NCBI RefSeq assembly: GCF_028683095.1
Contig: NZ_JAJUBC010000036.1
Location: 1 to 57,765, forward strand
From: Enterovibrio gelatinilyticus
GTDB lineage: Bacteria > Pseudomonadota > Gammaproteobacteria > Enterobacterales > Vibrionaceae
DNA: 57,765 bases
Direction of reading: 5' to 3'
The notes under the pieces: model-generated
Database searches by the model: none
What the model saw: the letters and a program-made list of their open reading frames with translations, nothing else
What the model was told of the DNA's origin: nothing
Translations under genes and position numbers: made by a program
Shown: piece by piece, positions 40,806-51,829 of the stretch
How positions within the stretch are numbered: position 1 is the first letter of the stretch
How the letters are laid out: each line of letters starts with the position of its first letter

Positions 40806-42215
40806 ATGGCAGAGCAACGCAGCAAGCAATTTAACTCAAAGAAACCCCGAGACCGTCAGGTAGATGCCCTGAAGATGCCGCCGCATTCGTTAGAAGCGGA
40901 GCAATCGGTGATCGGCGGTTTAATGCTCGACAACGAGCGTTGGGATAGCGTGGCAGAAAAGGTGGTTGCCGTTGACTTTTACAGCCGTCCTCACCGACTG
41001 ATTTTTGAAAGCACCAAGCAGCTGCTTGATGCGGGACAGCCCCTCGACCTCATTACCCTTTCAGAGCAACTCGAAAAGCACAATCAGCTTGATGATGTGG
41101 GTGGTTTTGCCTACCTGGCTGAGCTTGCGAAGAATACGCCAAGTGCGGCTAATATTGTCGCGTATGCAGACATTGTGCGAGAGCGTGCCATGGTGCGTAA
41201 CTTGATCAGTGTCGCCAACGAAATTGCCGATGCGGGTTACGAGCCAGAAGGCCGTTCGTCTGAAGATTTGCTCGACATGGCAGAGAGCAAAGTCTTTGCG
41301 ATTGCAGAATCGCGTACCACAGAAAATGAAGGCCCACAGAACATAGACAGTGTGCTGTCGAAAACCCTTGAGCGCATTGAAGTGTTGTTCAAATCGCCGC
41401 AAGACGGTGTGACGGGTGTATCGACAGGCTTTACGGACCTGAACAAGAAAACTGCAGGCTTGCAGGGTTCAGATTTGATCATCGTCGCGGCGCGTCCATC
41501 CATGGGTAAAACAACCTTTGCGATGAACCTGTGTGAAAACGCAGCGATGGATCAGGACAAGCCGGTTCTTATCTTCTCGCTGGAGATGCCCGCCGAACAG
41601 TTGATGATGCGTATGCTGGCATCGCTCTCTCGTGTCGATCAGACAAAAATCCGTACTGGACAATTGGATGACGAAGATTGGGCTCGGATCTCCTCTACAA
41701 TGGGGATCTTGATGCAGAAAAAGAACATGTACATTGATGACAGTTCAGGGTTAACACCGACGGACGTGCGTTCTCGTGCTCGTCGTGTAGCGCGTGAACA
41801 TGGCGGCCTGTCCATGATCATGGTCGATTACCTTCAATTGATGCGTGTACCGGGTTTGCAAGATAACCGAACTTTGGAAATCTCCGAGATCAGTCGCTCG
41901 TTAAAAGCGCTGGCGAAAGAATTGAATGTGCCCGTTGTCGCCCTGTCCCAGCTTAACCGCTCGTTGGAGCAACGTGCAGACAAGCGTCCTATCAACTCCG
42001 ACTTGCGTGAATCTGGGGCAATCGAGCAGGATGCCGACCTTATCATGTTCATTTATCGTGATGAGGTTTATAACCCAGAAAGCCCGTTGAAAGGCATTGC
42101 TGAAATCATCCTTGGTAAGCAGCGTAATGGTCCAATCGGTTCTGTTCGTTTGACCTTCCAAGGTCAGTATTCTCGTTTTGATAACTACGCAGGTCCTGCG
42201 TTTGATGAAGAGTAA
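40806..42215 (+). CDS. dnaB: Replicative DNA helicase DnaB
   Basis: 469 residues. N-terminal DnaG-interacting domain from MPPHSLEAEQSVIGGLML, linker helix, and a RecA-type C-terminal domain with P-loop ARPSMGKTT (229-237), Walker B MIMVDYLQLM and the SQLNRSLEQR motif. No intein. Unwinds DNA at the fork. Followed after 12 bases by alr. Confidence 0.97.
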   Translation: MAEQRSKQFNSKKPRDRQVDALKMPPHSLEAEQSVIGGLMLDNERWDSVAEKVVAVDFYSRPHRLIFESTKQLLDAGQPLDLITLSEQLEKHNQLDDVGGFAYLAELAKNTPSAANIVAYADIVRERAMVRNLISVANEIADAGYEPEGRSSEDLLDMAESKVFAIAESRTTENEGPQNIDSVLSKTLERIEVLFKSPQDGVTGVSTGFTDLNKKTAGLQGSDLIIVAARPSMGKTTFAMNLCENAAMDQDKPVLIFSLEMPAEQLMMRMLASLSRVDQTKIRTGQLDDEDWARISSTMGILMQKKNMYIDDSSGLTPTDVRSRARRVAREHGGLSMIMVDYLQLMRVPGLQDNRTLEISEISRSLKALAKELNVPVVALSQLNRSLEQRADKRPINSDLRESGAIEQDADLIMFIYRDEVYNPESPLKGIAEIILGKQRNGPIGSVRLTFQGQYSRFDNYAGPAFDEE

Positions 42216-42227
42216 CCGCGAGGCGTT

Positions 42228-43304
42228 ATGAAAGCGGCAACCGCGCTTATCCGTACAGCAGCACTAAACCACAACATTGATGTGATTCGTGCCATGGCCC
42301 CTAATAGCCGAGCATGGGCGGCTATTAAAGCTAATGGCTATGGGCATGGGTTATTGCCTGTGGCTAAAGCCTTGTCTTCGCAAGTGGATGGCTTTGGTGT
42401 TGCTCGTTTGGATGAAGCGTTACAGCTTCGTGCGGGCGGTGTGGTCAAACCTATTCTGTTGTTAGAAGGGTTCTACTCTGCCGTTGATTTGCCTGCGGTG
42501 GTTGCCAATAACTTACAAACCGTGCTGCATTGTGAAGAGCAGTTGCAGGCCTTTGAGCGTGCAACGCTGGAACGCCCTGTCACTGTTTGGTTGAAAATAG
42601 ACACTGGTATGCATCGCCTTGGGGTTAACCCTGATGATGTCAGTGATTTTATCGCGCGTCTTGAAGCTTGCCCCAACGTTGCCAAACCGCTGCATTTTAT
42701 CAGCCATTTTGGCTGTGCCGATGAGCCAGAAAATCCACTTACCTTGCAGCAGATTGACCTCTTCAAAGCATTGACTGCAGGGCAACCTGGCCTTAAATCG
42801 CTGGCGGCATCGTCGGGTACATTGATGTGGCCGACAAGCCACTTTGATTATGTTCGTCCGGGGATCAGCCTTTATGGTATCTCGCCGGTGTCTGAACGAA
42901 CGGGTGCTGATTTTGGCTTACAACCCGCCATGACCATGACATCCAGCCTCATTGCTGTGCGTCGCGCAAAGCAAGGCGATGCGATTGGGTATGGGAGTCG
43001 CTGGGTGACACCACGTGACACCCTGCTAGGCGTTGTCGCCATCGGCTACGGTGATGGTTATCCGCGTGTTGCGCCCGATGGCACACCGTTGTTGGTGAAT
43101 GGTCGTCGCGTACCATTGGTCGGTCGCGTCTCTATGGACATGTTGACCGTCGATCTTGGCCCTGACGCCACGGATCGTGTGGGTGATGAAGTCATCCTTT
43201 GGGGAGACGGGTTACCCGTTGAAGAAATTGCCCAGCACGTTGGCACGATTGGTTATGAATTGGTCACAAATATCACATCACGTGTCGACATTGTTTATAC
43301 CTAA
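42228..43304 (+). CDS. alr: Alanine racemase
   Basis: 358 residues. PLP-binding Lys34 in AAIKANGYGHG; catalytic Tyr in IGYGSRWVTP; makes D-Ala for peptidoglycan. dnaB-alr is the standard gammaproteobacterial pair. Confidence 0.96.
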   Translation: MKAATALIRTAALNHNIDVIRAMAPNSRAWAAIKANGYGHGLLPVAKALSSQVDGFGVARLDEALQLRAGGVVKPILLLEGFYSAVDLPAVVANNLQTVLHCEEQLQAFERATLERPVTVWLKIDTGMHRLGVNPDDVSDFIARLEACPNVAKPLHFISHFGCADEPENPLTLQQIDLFKALTAGQPGLKSLAASSGTLMWPTSHFDYVRPGISLYGISPVSERTGADFGLQPAMTMTSSLIAVRRAKQGDAIGYGSRWVTPRDTLLGVVAIGYGDGYPRVAPDGTPLLVNGRRVPLVGRVSMDMLTVDLGPDATDRVGDEVILWGDGLPVEEIAQHVGTIGYELVTNITSRVDIVYT

Positions 43305-43321
43305 ATGATTTGTAGGTTCTC

Positions 43322-44572
43322 TTGATATTACGAACGTTAAAAGCCGCAACCTGTGTTGCGGCTTTCTTATGCCCACTGTCCCCCGTATTGGCTTCTAACA
43401 CTTCCGAAGAAGCGTTAGACATTGAAGTGGTTCCTTTTGCATTTTCAACGGAAGCCATGGGTTTTTCTGCTGGCATGGCTGGGCTTTGGAAACATGCAGG
43501 TCAGCCTCAGGCATCGTTATTTGCCGCAGGGTTAGGCTCGAGTAAAGGCTCGTGGATGGGCTTTTTTGCTGCCAACAACTACACGCTTTCACCAGAGAGT
43601 CGCTGGTTAATCAGTGGGCAGTTTTATGAAGGCAACTTTAAGCAGTTCGACTACTTTTTGGGAGACGCAGCCTCCAACGCTTCTTCTTTTGACGATCGCT
43701 TAATCGCGGACAGCCGAGATGCGCAGCATCATATAGGCTTTCGCTACATCCTTCCTTGGGGGGCAGGCAAACAACAACCTATTCGTGCGGCTTTGATTCC
43801 ACGTCGAACGGTTGATGGTGATGCACCTTGGAACAGCGGAGTGTCGTCGATAGAGTTTCGCCCGTTCTACCACGCGCAGTCACTGAAAGGTGAAGGGGTC
43901 GATGCCCCGAGTGAATTTGGCAGAGCAGAAGAAGTTTGGGGCGCTGAAACGCGTTTTCGTTGGGATAATCGCAATAGTTTAAGTAGCCCTACCATGGGGA
44001 GCCTGAGTGATGTTGTTATCACGGCTGATCCGGGTGCAGATGATAGAGCGAGCTGGTGGCAGTGGGAGGTCAGCCAAAGCTGGTATTGGGATCTTGGTGC
44101 GTGGAAAGACTTGGCGAATCAACAAGTCGTGGCGTTTAACGTGTATACCAGTGATACCCCAAGTTGGAACCAAACCACCGCTATTGATGGCGTGAGTGAA
44201 TATCATCGCCCGCCAGAGTTTGCGGGTGCTCGTTTAGGTGGTTTTTACCGCTTACGTAGCTTCCAAACAGGACGATTCGCAGGGCGCTCCGCGCTAAGCT
44301 ACAGTGCTGAATATCGCGTCATGCCAGAATGGCAACCTCTTGGTGAGTTGCCCGTATTTGATTGGTATGACGTACCATGGTGGCAATGGGTGCTGTTTGC
44401 TGATGTGGGACGCGTGGCCGACGAATATGATTTAGCTGAACTTCATCGTGATATGAAATGGAGCAGTGGTGTCGCCATGCGCTTTCAGGTTGAAGGGATC
44501 GTTGTACGCTCAGAAATGGCATGGGGCAGCGAAGAAGGGCTGTTTAGGGTCATGATCAATCAGCCGTTTTAA
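43322..44572 (+). CDS. POTRA-less Omp85/BamA-like outer-membrane protein
   Basis: 416 residues starting from a TTG (no ATG covers the signal peptide MILRTLKAATCVAAFLC...A). Starts 17 bases after alr. No POTRA repeats precede the barrel. The segment GGFYRLRSFQTGRFAGRSALSYSAEYR has the LRSF version of the Omp85 RGF/Y motif plus the following strand; the protein ends VMINQPF with terminal Phe. That points to the D15/surface-antigen barrel family. Function unknown; could form or insert outer-membrane proteins, or just be a barrel. Confidence 0.78.
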   Translation: MILRTLKAATCVAAFLCPLSPVLASNTSEEALDIEVVPFAFSTEAMGFSAGMAGLWKHAGQPQASLFAAGLGSSKGSWMGFFAANNYTLSPESRWLISGQFYEGNFKQFDYFLGDAASNASSFDDRLIADSRDAQHHIGFRYILPWGAGKQQPIRAALIPRRTVDGDAPWNSGVSSIEFRPFYHAQSLKGEGVDAPSEFGRAEEVWGAETRFRWDNRNSLSSPTMGSLSDVVITADPGADDRASWWQWEVSQSWYWDLGAWKDLANQQVVAFNVYTSDTPSWNQTTAIDGVSEYHRPPEFAGARLGGFYRLRSFQTGRFAGRSALSYSAEYRVMPEWQPLGELPVFDWYDVPWWQWVLFADVGRVADEYDLAELHRDMKWSSGVAMRFQVEGIVVRSEMAWGSEEGLFRVMINQPF

Positions 44573-44577
44573 GGCAA

Positions 44578-44606
44578 AAATAGCCAACGCACAGCGTTGG
44601 CTATTT
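44578..44606. terminator. Bidirectional terminator between the Omp85-like gene and yjbQ
   Basis: Stem AAATAGCCAACGC / GCGTTGGCTATTT with a 3-base loop. On the minus strand it runs into TTTTT. Confidence 0.85.
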
Positions 44607-44631
44607 GTATTCACTTCTTCCCCAGAGAAAA

Positions 44632-45051
44632 TCACTCCCCCTGAATAGTCACCACAACTCTCCTTGAGCCCCCGTGATCGCGATGCTCACCCAAGTAAAT
44701 TCCTTGCCACGTTCCCAATGTGAGCCGCCCATTCGTAATGGGAATAGAAACGCTTGAACCTAACGTAGAAGATTTGATGTGCGCAGGCATATCATCATCG
44801 CCTTCATATATGTGTTCATAATATGAAGCCCGTTCTGGCACGAATGCGTTGAAGTGAGACTCCATGTCCTTACGAACGCTAGGGTCGGCATTTTCATTGA
44901 GTGTCAGGCTGGCAGAGGTGTGCTGTATAAACACATGAACAAGGCCCACGTTTAAGTCCTTAATCATGGGGAGCTGCTGCTCAATCTCATCGGTGATCAA
45001 ATGAAAGCCACGAGGTCGCGCACGAAGGTTGATTGTTTTCTGTGCCCACAT
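44632..45051 (-). CDS. YjbQ/UPF0047 family protein
   Basis: 139 residues. Conserved [45 protein letters not shown] and [19 protein letters not shown] segments. E. coli YjbQ has weak thiamine-phosphate synthase activity; the true role is unknown. Confidence 0.92.
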   Translation of the reverse strand: MWAQKTINLRARPRGFHLITDEIEQQLPMIKDLNVGLVHVFIQHTSASLTLNENADPSVRKDMESHFNAFVPERASYYEHIYEGDDDMPAHIKSSTLGSSVSIPITNGRLTLGTWQGIYLGEHRDHGGSRRVVVTIQGE

Positions 45052-45067
45052 TTAAAACACCTCTTGA

Positions 45068-46972
<1,905 letters not shown>

Positions 46973-46993
46973 TTTCTCAGGGTTAGTAAGAAA

Positions 46994-47030
46994 CAAAAAA
47001 CGCCGCATCTTTTTTAGCGGCGTTTTTTTA
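46994..47030. terminator. Terminator of pgi
   Basis: Stem AAAAAACGCCGC / GCGGCGTTTTTT, strong T-run on plus. The minus side also carries A/T runs for cheX. Confidence 0.92.
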
Positions 47031-47095
47031 TGGGTATCTGTGATAGGCGCTTTTTAACAAAGCCGCTTATTCAGCAGGCAACGGCATCATCAACA

Positions 47096-47557
47096 TCAAT
47101 CGAAGCAGATTTCGATATAAGCGCGACCAAACTCTGAATCAAAAGGCATCAGAATAATCTGGCCTTCACTTTTATGAGTAATCGTGTGTTCTTTGCCTGA
47201 AACAACAATCGGTGTTGCCATTTCGAAATCAAATCCCTTCTCAGCAAGAATACGCTTCGCACCACCTGTGACCATATTGGTGATCTCACCAACCATATCC
47301 GTAACGTCAGCATCAATAGAGGTTGGGCGCTCCCCTAGCATACGGCTCATGATTTCCAATGCGAGTTCTTCTTCGAACGTCACAGAAAGTGAGCCCTTGG
47401 TTTTAGGGCCAACCATACCAATCAAGCCTGACACATCGCCTTTTGCGATTTCAGTTTTTTTTACTTGAGGCTTCTTTGGCGTAATTTCTAACTGCGCCAT
47501 AGTGGTAAGCACGTTAACCAACGAAGATAAAAATGGGTTTACAAATTCAGCGCGCAT
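47096..47557 (-). CDS. CheX-type chemotaxis protein
   Basis: 153 residues of the CheC/CheX fold. The phosphatase motif E-x2-N appears in DMVGEITNMVTGG, once as expected for CheX; probably dephosphorylates CheY or a related receiver. No other chemotaxis gene is adjacent; motX lies 18 kb away. 17 bases after zur in the same direction. Confidence 0.85.
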   Translation of the reverse strand: MRAEFVNPFLSSLVNVLTTMAQLEITPKKPQVKKTEIAKGDVSGLIGMVGPKTKGSLSVTFEEELALEIMSRMLGERPTSIDADVTDMVGEITNMVTGGAKRILAEKGFDFEMATPIVVSGKEHTITHKSEGQIILMPFDSEFGRAYIEICFD

Positions 47558-47574
47558 AATCCTTATTCACCGTC

Positions 47575-48033
47575 CTACTGCATGTTATGTGTAGCCAACT
47601 GGCAAGCGTGGCATGTTCCATGTGTTTCAATGACGTGATGATTCACGACAAAACCGACCTGATTCGCCTTCTCTTGGAGGGCGTTAGATAAGGAGTCTGC
47701 ATGACACTCTTCTACTGCGCCACACGAATCACAAATTAGAAGTTGAGAACAATGTTGCTCATGACCGGGCAGACAGCAAGCAATAAAGCTATTGGTTGAC
47801 TCAACTTTGTGCACAAAGCCTTGAGAAAGCAAAAAATCGAGCGCTCGATACACAGTGGGTGGTTTCGCTTGAGGTTCAATTTCTCTTAAAACATCCAATA
47901 AATCATACGCACTGATCGCACGTTTACTTTGAATGATGATTTCATACACTCTTTCCCGTTGTGTCGTTAATCGAACACCACGTTGTTCACACAACGACTG
48001 AGCACGGGCAATGAGTTGCGAATGATTGGTCAT
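47575..48033 (-). CDS. zur: Zinc uptake regulator Zur
   Basis: 152 residues, Fur family. Winged helix in the N-terminal 85 residues (PTVYRALDFLLSQGFVHKVES) and the zinc cysteines in LLICDSCGAVEECH plus GTCHACQ at the C-terminus. Represses zinc uptake with Zn bound. In V. cholerae zur and dusA are, as I recall, neighbours; here dusA begins 5.9 kb further right. Confidence 0.92.
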   Translation of the reverse strand: MTNHSQLIARAQSLCEQRGVRLTTQRERVYEIIIQSKRAISAYDLLDVLREIEPQAKPPTVYRALDFLLSQGFVHKVESTNSFIACCLPGHEQHCSQLLICDSCGAVEECHADSLSNALQEKANQVGFVVNHHVIETHGTCHACQLATHNMQ

Positions 48034-48251
48034 TATGACCTCAAAAATCAGGCTTAAGGCTTCATTCTATCACAGCAAACTCAACGCGCACCTGCAAGGC
48101 CGTGATGAGGGTTTATCTTTCATCATTGTAGATGATAGAAATATGCCAAAAAGCGAGAAAATGCGTTCTAGCACGTAAAGTTTGCACTTTTTCCTATACG
48201 TTTTTGCTCATTTTAGATGACAGCACAGATTTAGATGCATTAACACTGGAG
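48034..48251. other. Intergenic region upstream of zur
   Basis: Holds the zur promoter and the end of the MarR gene unit. I see no RNA gene and no canonical Zur palindrome. Confidence 0.3.
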
Positions 48252-48827
48252 TTACTCATTTTTTTGAATATATGTATGCTCTCGGCAAATTAATGTCCCG
48301 TAATCTGCAATCAAGGTCTCTTTGGTGAGTTCGCAATAAAAATGTCCATCAGACATTGGTGAATGAAATTGGCACGTTTTACACAGGCCAAAACTCGCCG
48401 ATTGGGTACTACGTTGAATGTCTCGCAACAAGGCTTCCAGCTGTACTTTTAATGCTGCGCTTCCACACCCTAGCTTTTCCAATCCATGTTTTAAAGACAC
48501 GGGAGGAATGGCTTTTCTCGCGACCGCTTCGCCTTGAGGCGTTAACACCAAATGAGAAACGCGGCGATCATTTGGATCTTTCTCTTTGGTGAGGTAACCC
48601 TTCGCTTCCAAAAGAGAAATAGATTGCGATGTCGTGCCTTTGGTGATGCCCAAAAATTCCGTAACGGCGGCGGGTGTATCGCTGTATTTGTTACAACGAG
48701 ATAGGTAGTAGATCACTTCTAGATGAACAGGGTGCAACCCATGCTCAACGCCAACGAGTCGCACTTCATTGCGATACAAAGTCGTGATGCGCTCAAGGAT
48801 GTCACAGATAGGATCGATATCGTTCAT
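48252..48827 (-). CDS. MarR-family regulator with a four-cysteine C-terminal tail
   Basis: 191 residues. MarR winged helix (about 30-120; VTEFLGITKGTTSQSISLLEAKGYL and DPNDRRVSHLVLTPQG). An added C-terminal region has C149, C152, C165 and C181 with His155 near, a CX2C-X12-C-X15-C set that could hold a zinc or Fe-S centre. That makes redox or metal sensing plausible. Divergent from the exported protein gene; palindromes lie in between. Confidence 0.82.
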   Translation of the reverse strand: MNDIDPICDILERITTLYRNEVRLVGVEHGLHPVHLEVIYYLSRCNKYSDTPAAVTEFLGITKGTTSQSISLLEAKGYLTKEKDPNDRRVSHLVLTPQGEAVARKAIPPVSLKHGLEKLGCGSAALKVQLEALLRDIQRSTQSASFGLCKTCQFHSPMSDGHFYCELTKETLIADYGTLICREHTYIQKNE

Positions 48828-48862
48828 GCTCGCTTCTTATTGAAAATGGTTTTTTGTCGAAA

Positions 48863-48918
48863 CTATGTTGACAAGCATAGCAGGATTCTTATACTAATTA
48901 AAAGTTTCGATGCGAAAC
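48863..48918 (+). promoter_or_regulatory. Promoter and candidate MarR operators
   Basis: TTGACA (48868-48873), 16-base spacer, TATACT (48890-48895). An inverted repeat CTATG-N8-CATAG (48863-48880) covers the -35 box, and GTTTCG-ATG-CGAAAC (48904-48918), a perfect palindrome, follows the -10. Confidence 0.55.
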
Positions 48919-48944
48919 CAAAAATCAAAAAGAAGGAATTTATG

Positions 48945-49682
48945 ATGAAAAAACACACACTCGCATTACTTGTACTTTCGTTGAGTACCTCCGTCGCTGC
49001 GCACCAAAATGCGCATGAAGGTCATATCGTCAGTGAGAAGAAAGACGGTATAAACCCAACGTTCGATATTGTTCACGCAAAAATCGTAAAAAATGGCACG
49101 TCATTGACGTTTCAAACAGCCGTTGTCGGAGAGGCGGGAAAAGAGAAGCCCACCCCTGTCGGTCAATTAGCGGGATCGGAGGTCTACAGCTACGTATGGC
49201 CAACCGCGCTTAACTCCGCAGACATCGGGTTTGATAAAGACAAAGGCATTGTCGCTTTAGCGGTGACGGCTCATCCAGATTTCGATGACACGCCGCGCTA
49301 CGACGAAAACCAGGATGGAGACAACGCCAATGATGGCAACGTATGGCATTCTCACTGGGTGGTACTTACCGAAGACAAACTGTGCCCTGGTGGCTTGAAA
49401 GTAAGAGATATTCCGGAAGGGACATCGCCAACGGTTCCTCTCTCTTGGCCTGAGCTTCCGATATATATCGATAGCCCCGGCTATGAACCGCAGTTCGCCA
49501 AAACAGAGTTGACCGTTGAGGTGCCGACTAAAGACATTCGATTCAACGACAACTTTAACTTTGATGCGGTTACTGCGGTGCTGAAGGTTAATGACAGTGT
49601 GCATAACCCTTTGCTTTGTGTCACAGGTGTGGATGATATTGCCTCAGGTGATTTGTCACTGCCTGGCGTTGTGAAAGGGTAG
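48945..49682 (+). CDS. Exported His-rich protein of unknown function
   Basis: 245 residues. Signal peptide to A19 (LALLVLSLSTSVA), then HQNAHEGH, a metal-ligand-like start. An Asp/Asn-rich loop (DENQDGDNANDGN) followed by WHSHW may bind calcium or another metal. Two cysteines (KLCPGG, LLCVTG) could pair. ATG at 48945 is seven bases from AAGGA; a second ATG sits just before it. No family recognised. Probably controlled by the adjoining MarR. Confidence 0.75.
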   Translation: MKKHTLALLVLSLSTSVAAHQNAHEGHIVSEKKDGINPTFDIVHAKIVKNGTSLTFQTAVVGEAGKEKPTPVGQLAGSEVYSYVWPTALNSADIGFDKDKGIVALAVTAHPDFDDTPRYDENQDGDNANDGNVWHSHWVVLTEDKLCPGGLKVRDIPEGTSPTVPLSWPELPIYIDSPGYEPQFAKTELTVEVPTKDIRFNDNFNFDAVTAVLKVNDSVHNPLLCVTGVDDIASGDLSLPGVVKG

Positions 49683-49694
49683 GGAGGGGAGGTC

Positions 49695-49955
49695 ATGGCA
49701 ATACATGTTTATGACACTTACGCGACAGCATCGTCAGGGAAAATTCTACACTTCGATGTATTGATGCGTGTAAAAGACGATGATCTTGCAGTGAAATATG
49801 CCAAAGCGTGGTTGGCAGACATTGGTGAACCTGACGCTAACGTTAAATCCGGCAATTGCGCATTTTGCCATACCACGGCAGATCTTCCGCAATATGATCA
49901 AGCGCTTAATCAGAAAGGGTATGCCATCTACAAATTGGAGGGCTGTCCTGAATAG
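49695..49955 (+). CDS. DUF2024 family protein
   Basis: 86 residues, MAIHVYDTYATASSGKILHFDVLM matches the family start. A CAFCHTT motif lies in the middle and another Cys near the end. Role unknown. 12 bases after the exported-protein gene, so an operon. Confidence 0.85.
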   Translation: MAIHVYDTYATASSGKILHFDVLMRVKDDDLAVKYAKAWLADIGEPDANVKSGNCAFCHTTADLPQYDQALNQKGYAIYKLEGCPE

Positions 49956-49977
49956 GCGGAAAGTTCGTTTATAATAC

Positions 49978-50008
49978 TCAGAGCACGTCTGGCTAGCCGT
50001 GCTCTGGG
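49978..50008. terminator. Hairpin between convergent DUF2024 and TetR genes
   Basis: CAGAGCACG pairs with CGTGCTCTG across about ten bases; the T-run is short, so a moderate terminator. Confidence 0.5.
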
Positions 50009-50011
50009 TGT

Positions 50012-50482
50012 TTATACGGACATCTGACTATACAACGTCGCACCTAAAACCATTTTTATGGCGTGATCCGCTCCCTCTTCCCCAATGTTTTTTCCAAGGA
50101 TGTGTTGCAGTTTCATAATAGCGCTTCTTGAATACGGACTTGTGCCATTTTTGATGATGTTGTGAAGCAGCATTTTTACCACTTCTTTAAATATGTGCGA
50201 CTCTTCATCGTGATATGCCAACAGCCATGATTGAATGAAGCCATCTTTCGAACTGAAGTCGAGCTTTTCAATCACGACGGGGAAGACGCGCCCTTGTAAT
50301 GCAGTTGCGAACATTACGTTTTTTGGATAGTAGGATTGAATGCTGCTTTTTCTTACGTTGAGTTCTTTAGCCAAACGGTCGTAAGTGATGGCCTCCCAAC
50401 CTTCCGCAAGAAAGATTTGGAAGATCAATTCATCCATCATTTGTTTTTTCTGTTCTTTTTCTTCTGCGGTAATTCTAGCCAT
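50012..50482 (-). CDS. TetR-family regulator
   Basis: 156 residues from ATG 50482. N-terminal HTH: WEAITYDRLAKELNVRKSSIQSYYPKNVMF. The ligand domain is short. An alternative TTG at 50521 would add 13 residues. Three related palindromes lie in the 423-base gap to the divergent three-gene operon, so it probably controls that operon and itself. Confidence 0.88.
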   Translation of the reverse strand: MARITAEEKEQKKQMMDELIFQIFLAEGWEAITYDRLAKELNVRKSSIQSYYPKNVMFATALQGRVFPVVIEKLDFSSKDGFIQSWLLAYHDEESHIFKEVVKMLLHNIIKNGTSPYSRSAIMKLQHILGKNIGEEGADHAIKMVLGATLYSQMSV

Positions 50483-50521
50483 GATGTTTATTGACTGTGG
50501 GTGAGATTGATAGAGTAGCAA

Positions 50522-50905
50522 TTTTTACGTACTTAGTACCAGTAATGTTCAGGAAAGTAGATTATATCTGCCGAGGGCTATCGAGATTGGTGGTGGTTTT
50601 GTTGCCAATATTACAAAAATAGAGTGATTAGTGAAAAAAAATGAAAAAAAACACCCGAACTAGTGATCTTAATCGAAGCCTTGTCAGCTCTGACTTCATC
50701 AACATTTTCTCTCTGCTTTGAACACTGCCTTGAAAAAAAAGTTCTAGATGCACTATTGCGTACCAAGTACGAATAAATTATATTCCTCCCATCGCAACGA
50801 AGTGCTCATCGGAAGCATCTTATTGCAAAGGTATTAAAAACAAATTCTTATCACTAATTGGTACTAGTACGTAATTGTGATGTATAAACAGCGAAAGGGA
50901 AAAAA
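50522..50905. promoter_or_regulatory. Regulatory region with three related palindromes
   Basis: Site A CGTAC-TTA-GTACC (50528-50540) is 46 bases before the TetR start. Site B CGTAC-CAA-GTACG (50759-50771) has perfect arms. Site C GGTAC-TA-GTACG (50860-50871) is 35 bases before the first operon gene. They look like TetR operators. A TTGCAA -35-like box at 50823 precedes site C. The stretch between A and B has A-rich tracts but no gene. Confidence 0.72.
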
Positions 50906-51400
50906 ATGAAGCACACCGTAATTGCACTTTCTGTATTGGCGACTTCTTTTAATGTTCTAGCAGCGTCTTCAACGCAACTTGAATTTGCAGAAACCATTCC
51001 ATTGACGTGTGGATTTGTTATGGAAAATGCGGACTTAGAAGGTTCGATTCGATTTTCTGACGAAAGAATTTCAAATGTTAATGCTGAAACGCCTGCGACC
51101 TTTCGAGTGATCAATAACGGTAACAATGGCTTTGCGACTATCACGATGCGTGACTTTAGTGTTTGGGACGAATCAAATAACTTTGGTGCAAATGGCGAGA
51201 AAACAGATGTTGAAGCTTACTCAACATTTGCTGTTGATAATGGATTGGCTGGGATTTCTGAAGTTAAACCTGAAGGGTCTTTTCAGGTGGCAAGTAGCGT
51301 AGAGACTGAAGTGAGATTGAAAGTAGATATGCCGTCATACCGTTTTGATGCGGACAGCGAACTGCGTATTACCACAGTGATGGATATTGACTGCCTGTAA
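50906..51400 (+). CDS. Exported beta-rich protein 1 of TetR-linked operon
   Basis: 164 residues. Signal peptide MKHTVIALSVLATSFNVLAA. The mature part has one Cys near the start (LTCGF) and one three residues from the end (DIDCL), able to form a disulfide. Repeating polar strands suggest a beta sandwich such as a pilin-like or adhesive subunit, but I recognise no family. A hairpin after the stop may lower expression of the genes behind, so this may be the abundant product. Confidence 0.75.
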   Translation: MKHTVIALSVLATSFNVLAASSTQLEFAETIPLTCGFVMENADLEGSIRFSDERISNVNAETPATFRVINNGNNGFATITMRDFSVWDESNNFGANGEKTDVEAYSTFAVDNGLAGISEVKPEGSFQVASSVETEVRLKVDMPSYRFDADSELRITTVMDIDCL

Positions 51401-51407
51401 CAATACC

Positions 51408-51430
51408 AAGGGCATTATTTTAGTGCCCTT
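51408..51430 (+). terminator. Intra-operon hairpin, possible attenuator
   Basis: AAGGGCA / TGCCCTT with a nine-base loop and TAATATTGTTATTT afterwards. The weak T-run suggests partial termination after the first gene. Confidence 0.5.
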
Positions 51431-51454
51431 TAATATTGTTATTTGAGGTTTGTG

Positions 51455-51829
51455 ATGAAGTATCTAATTCTTTTTATGGCTTTATTTTCATCGATGTCAC
51501 TTGCGGCAACATCTCATTTCCAAACGCCAGTGCGCTATGGTGGGGCTGATAACTTAGATGCTTGGCATTTGACTCCTGATGCGTTTGTTCCGATCACTAT
51601 TCGACATTTTGGTAATGAAACGGGGTATTACATTGAGGTTAATAATCAACAAGTAACAGATGTATTCCAAATGGATGGGGACGACATACTTGCGATTGAT
51701 GTGCCAGTGACGTTAGAAAATCGGCATGGCGCACAGATTTTCAAAGTTTGCTCCGTGGCATTGCATGGAAGTTTAGGTTCAAGAATTTGCACTAAAGCTG
51801 AACTGTTTTTAATTGAGGCGACGAAATGA
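51455..51829 (+). CDS. Exported protein 2 of TetR-linked operon
   Basis: 124 residues from ATG 51455 (GAGG six bases upstream; a TTG four codons earlier is less likely). Signal peptide MKYLILFMALFSSMSLAA. Short strand-like segments and two Cys (FKVCSVA, RICTKAE). An immunoglobulin-like fold is possible. No family recognised. The stop overlaps the next start by four bases. Confidence 0.72.
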   Translation: MKYLILFMALFSSMSLAATSHFQTPVRYGGADNLDAWHLTPDAFVPITIRHFGNETGYYIEVNNQQVTDVFQMDGDDILAIDVPVTLENRHGAQIFKVCSVALHGSLGSRICTKAELFLIEATK

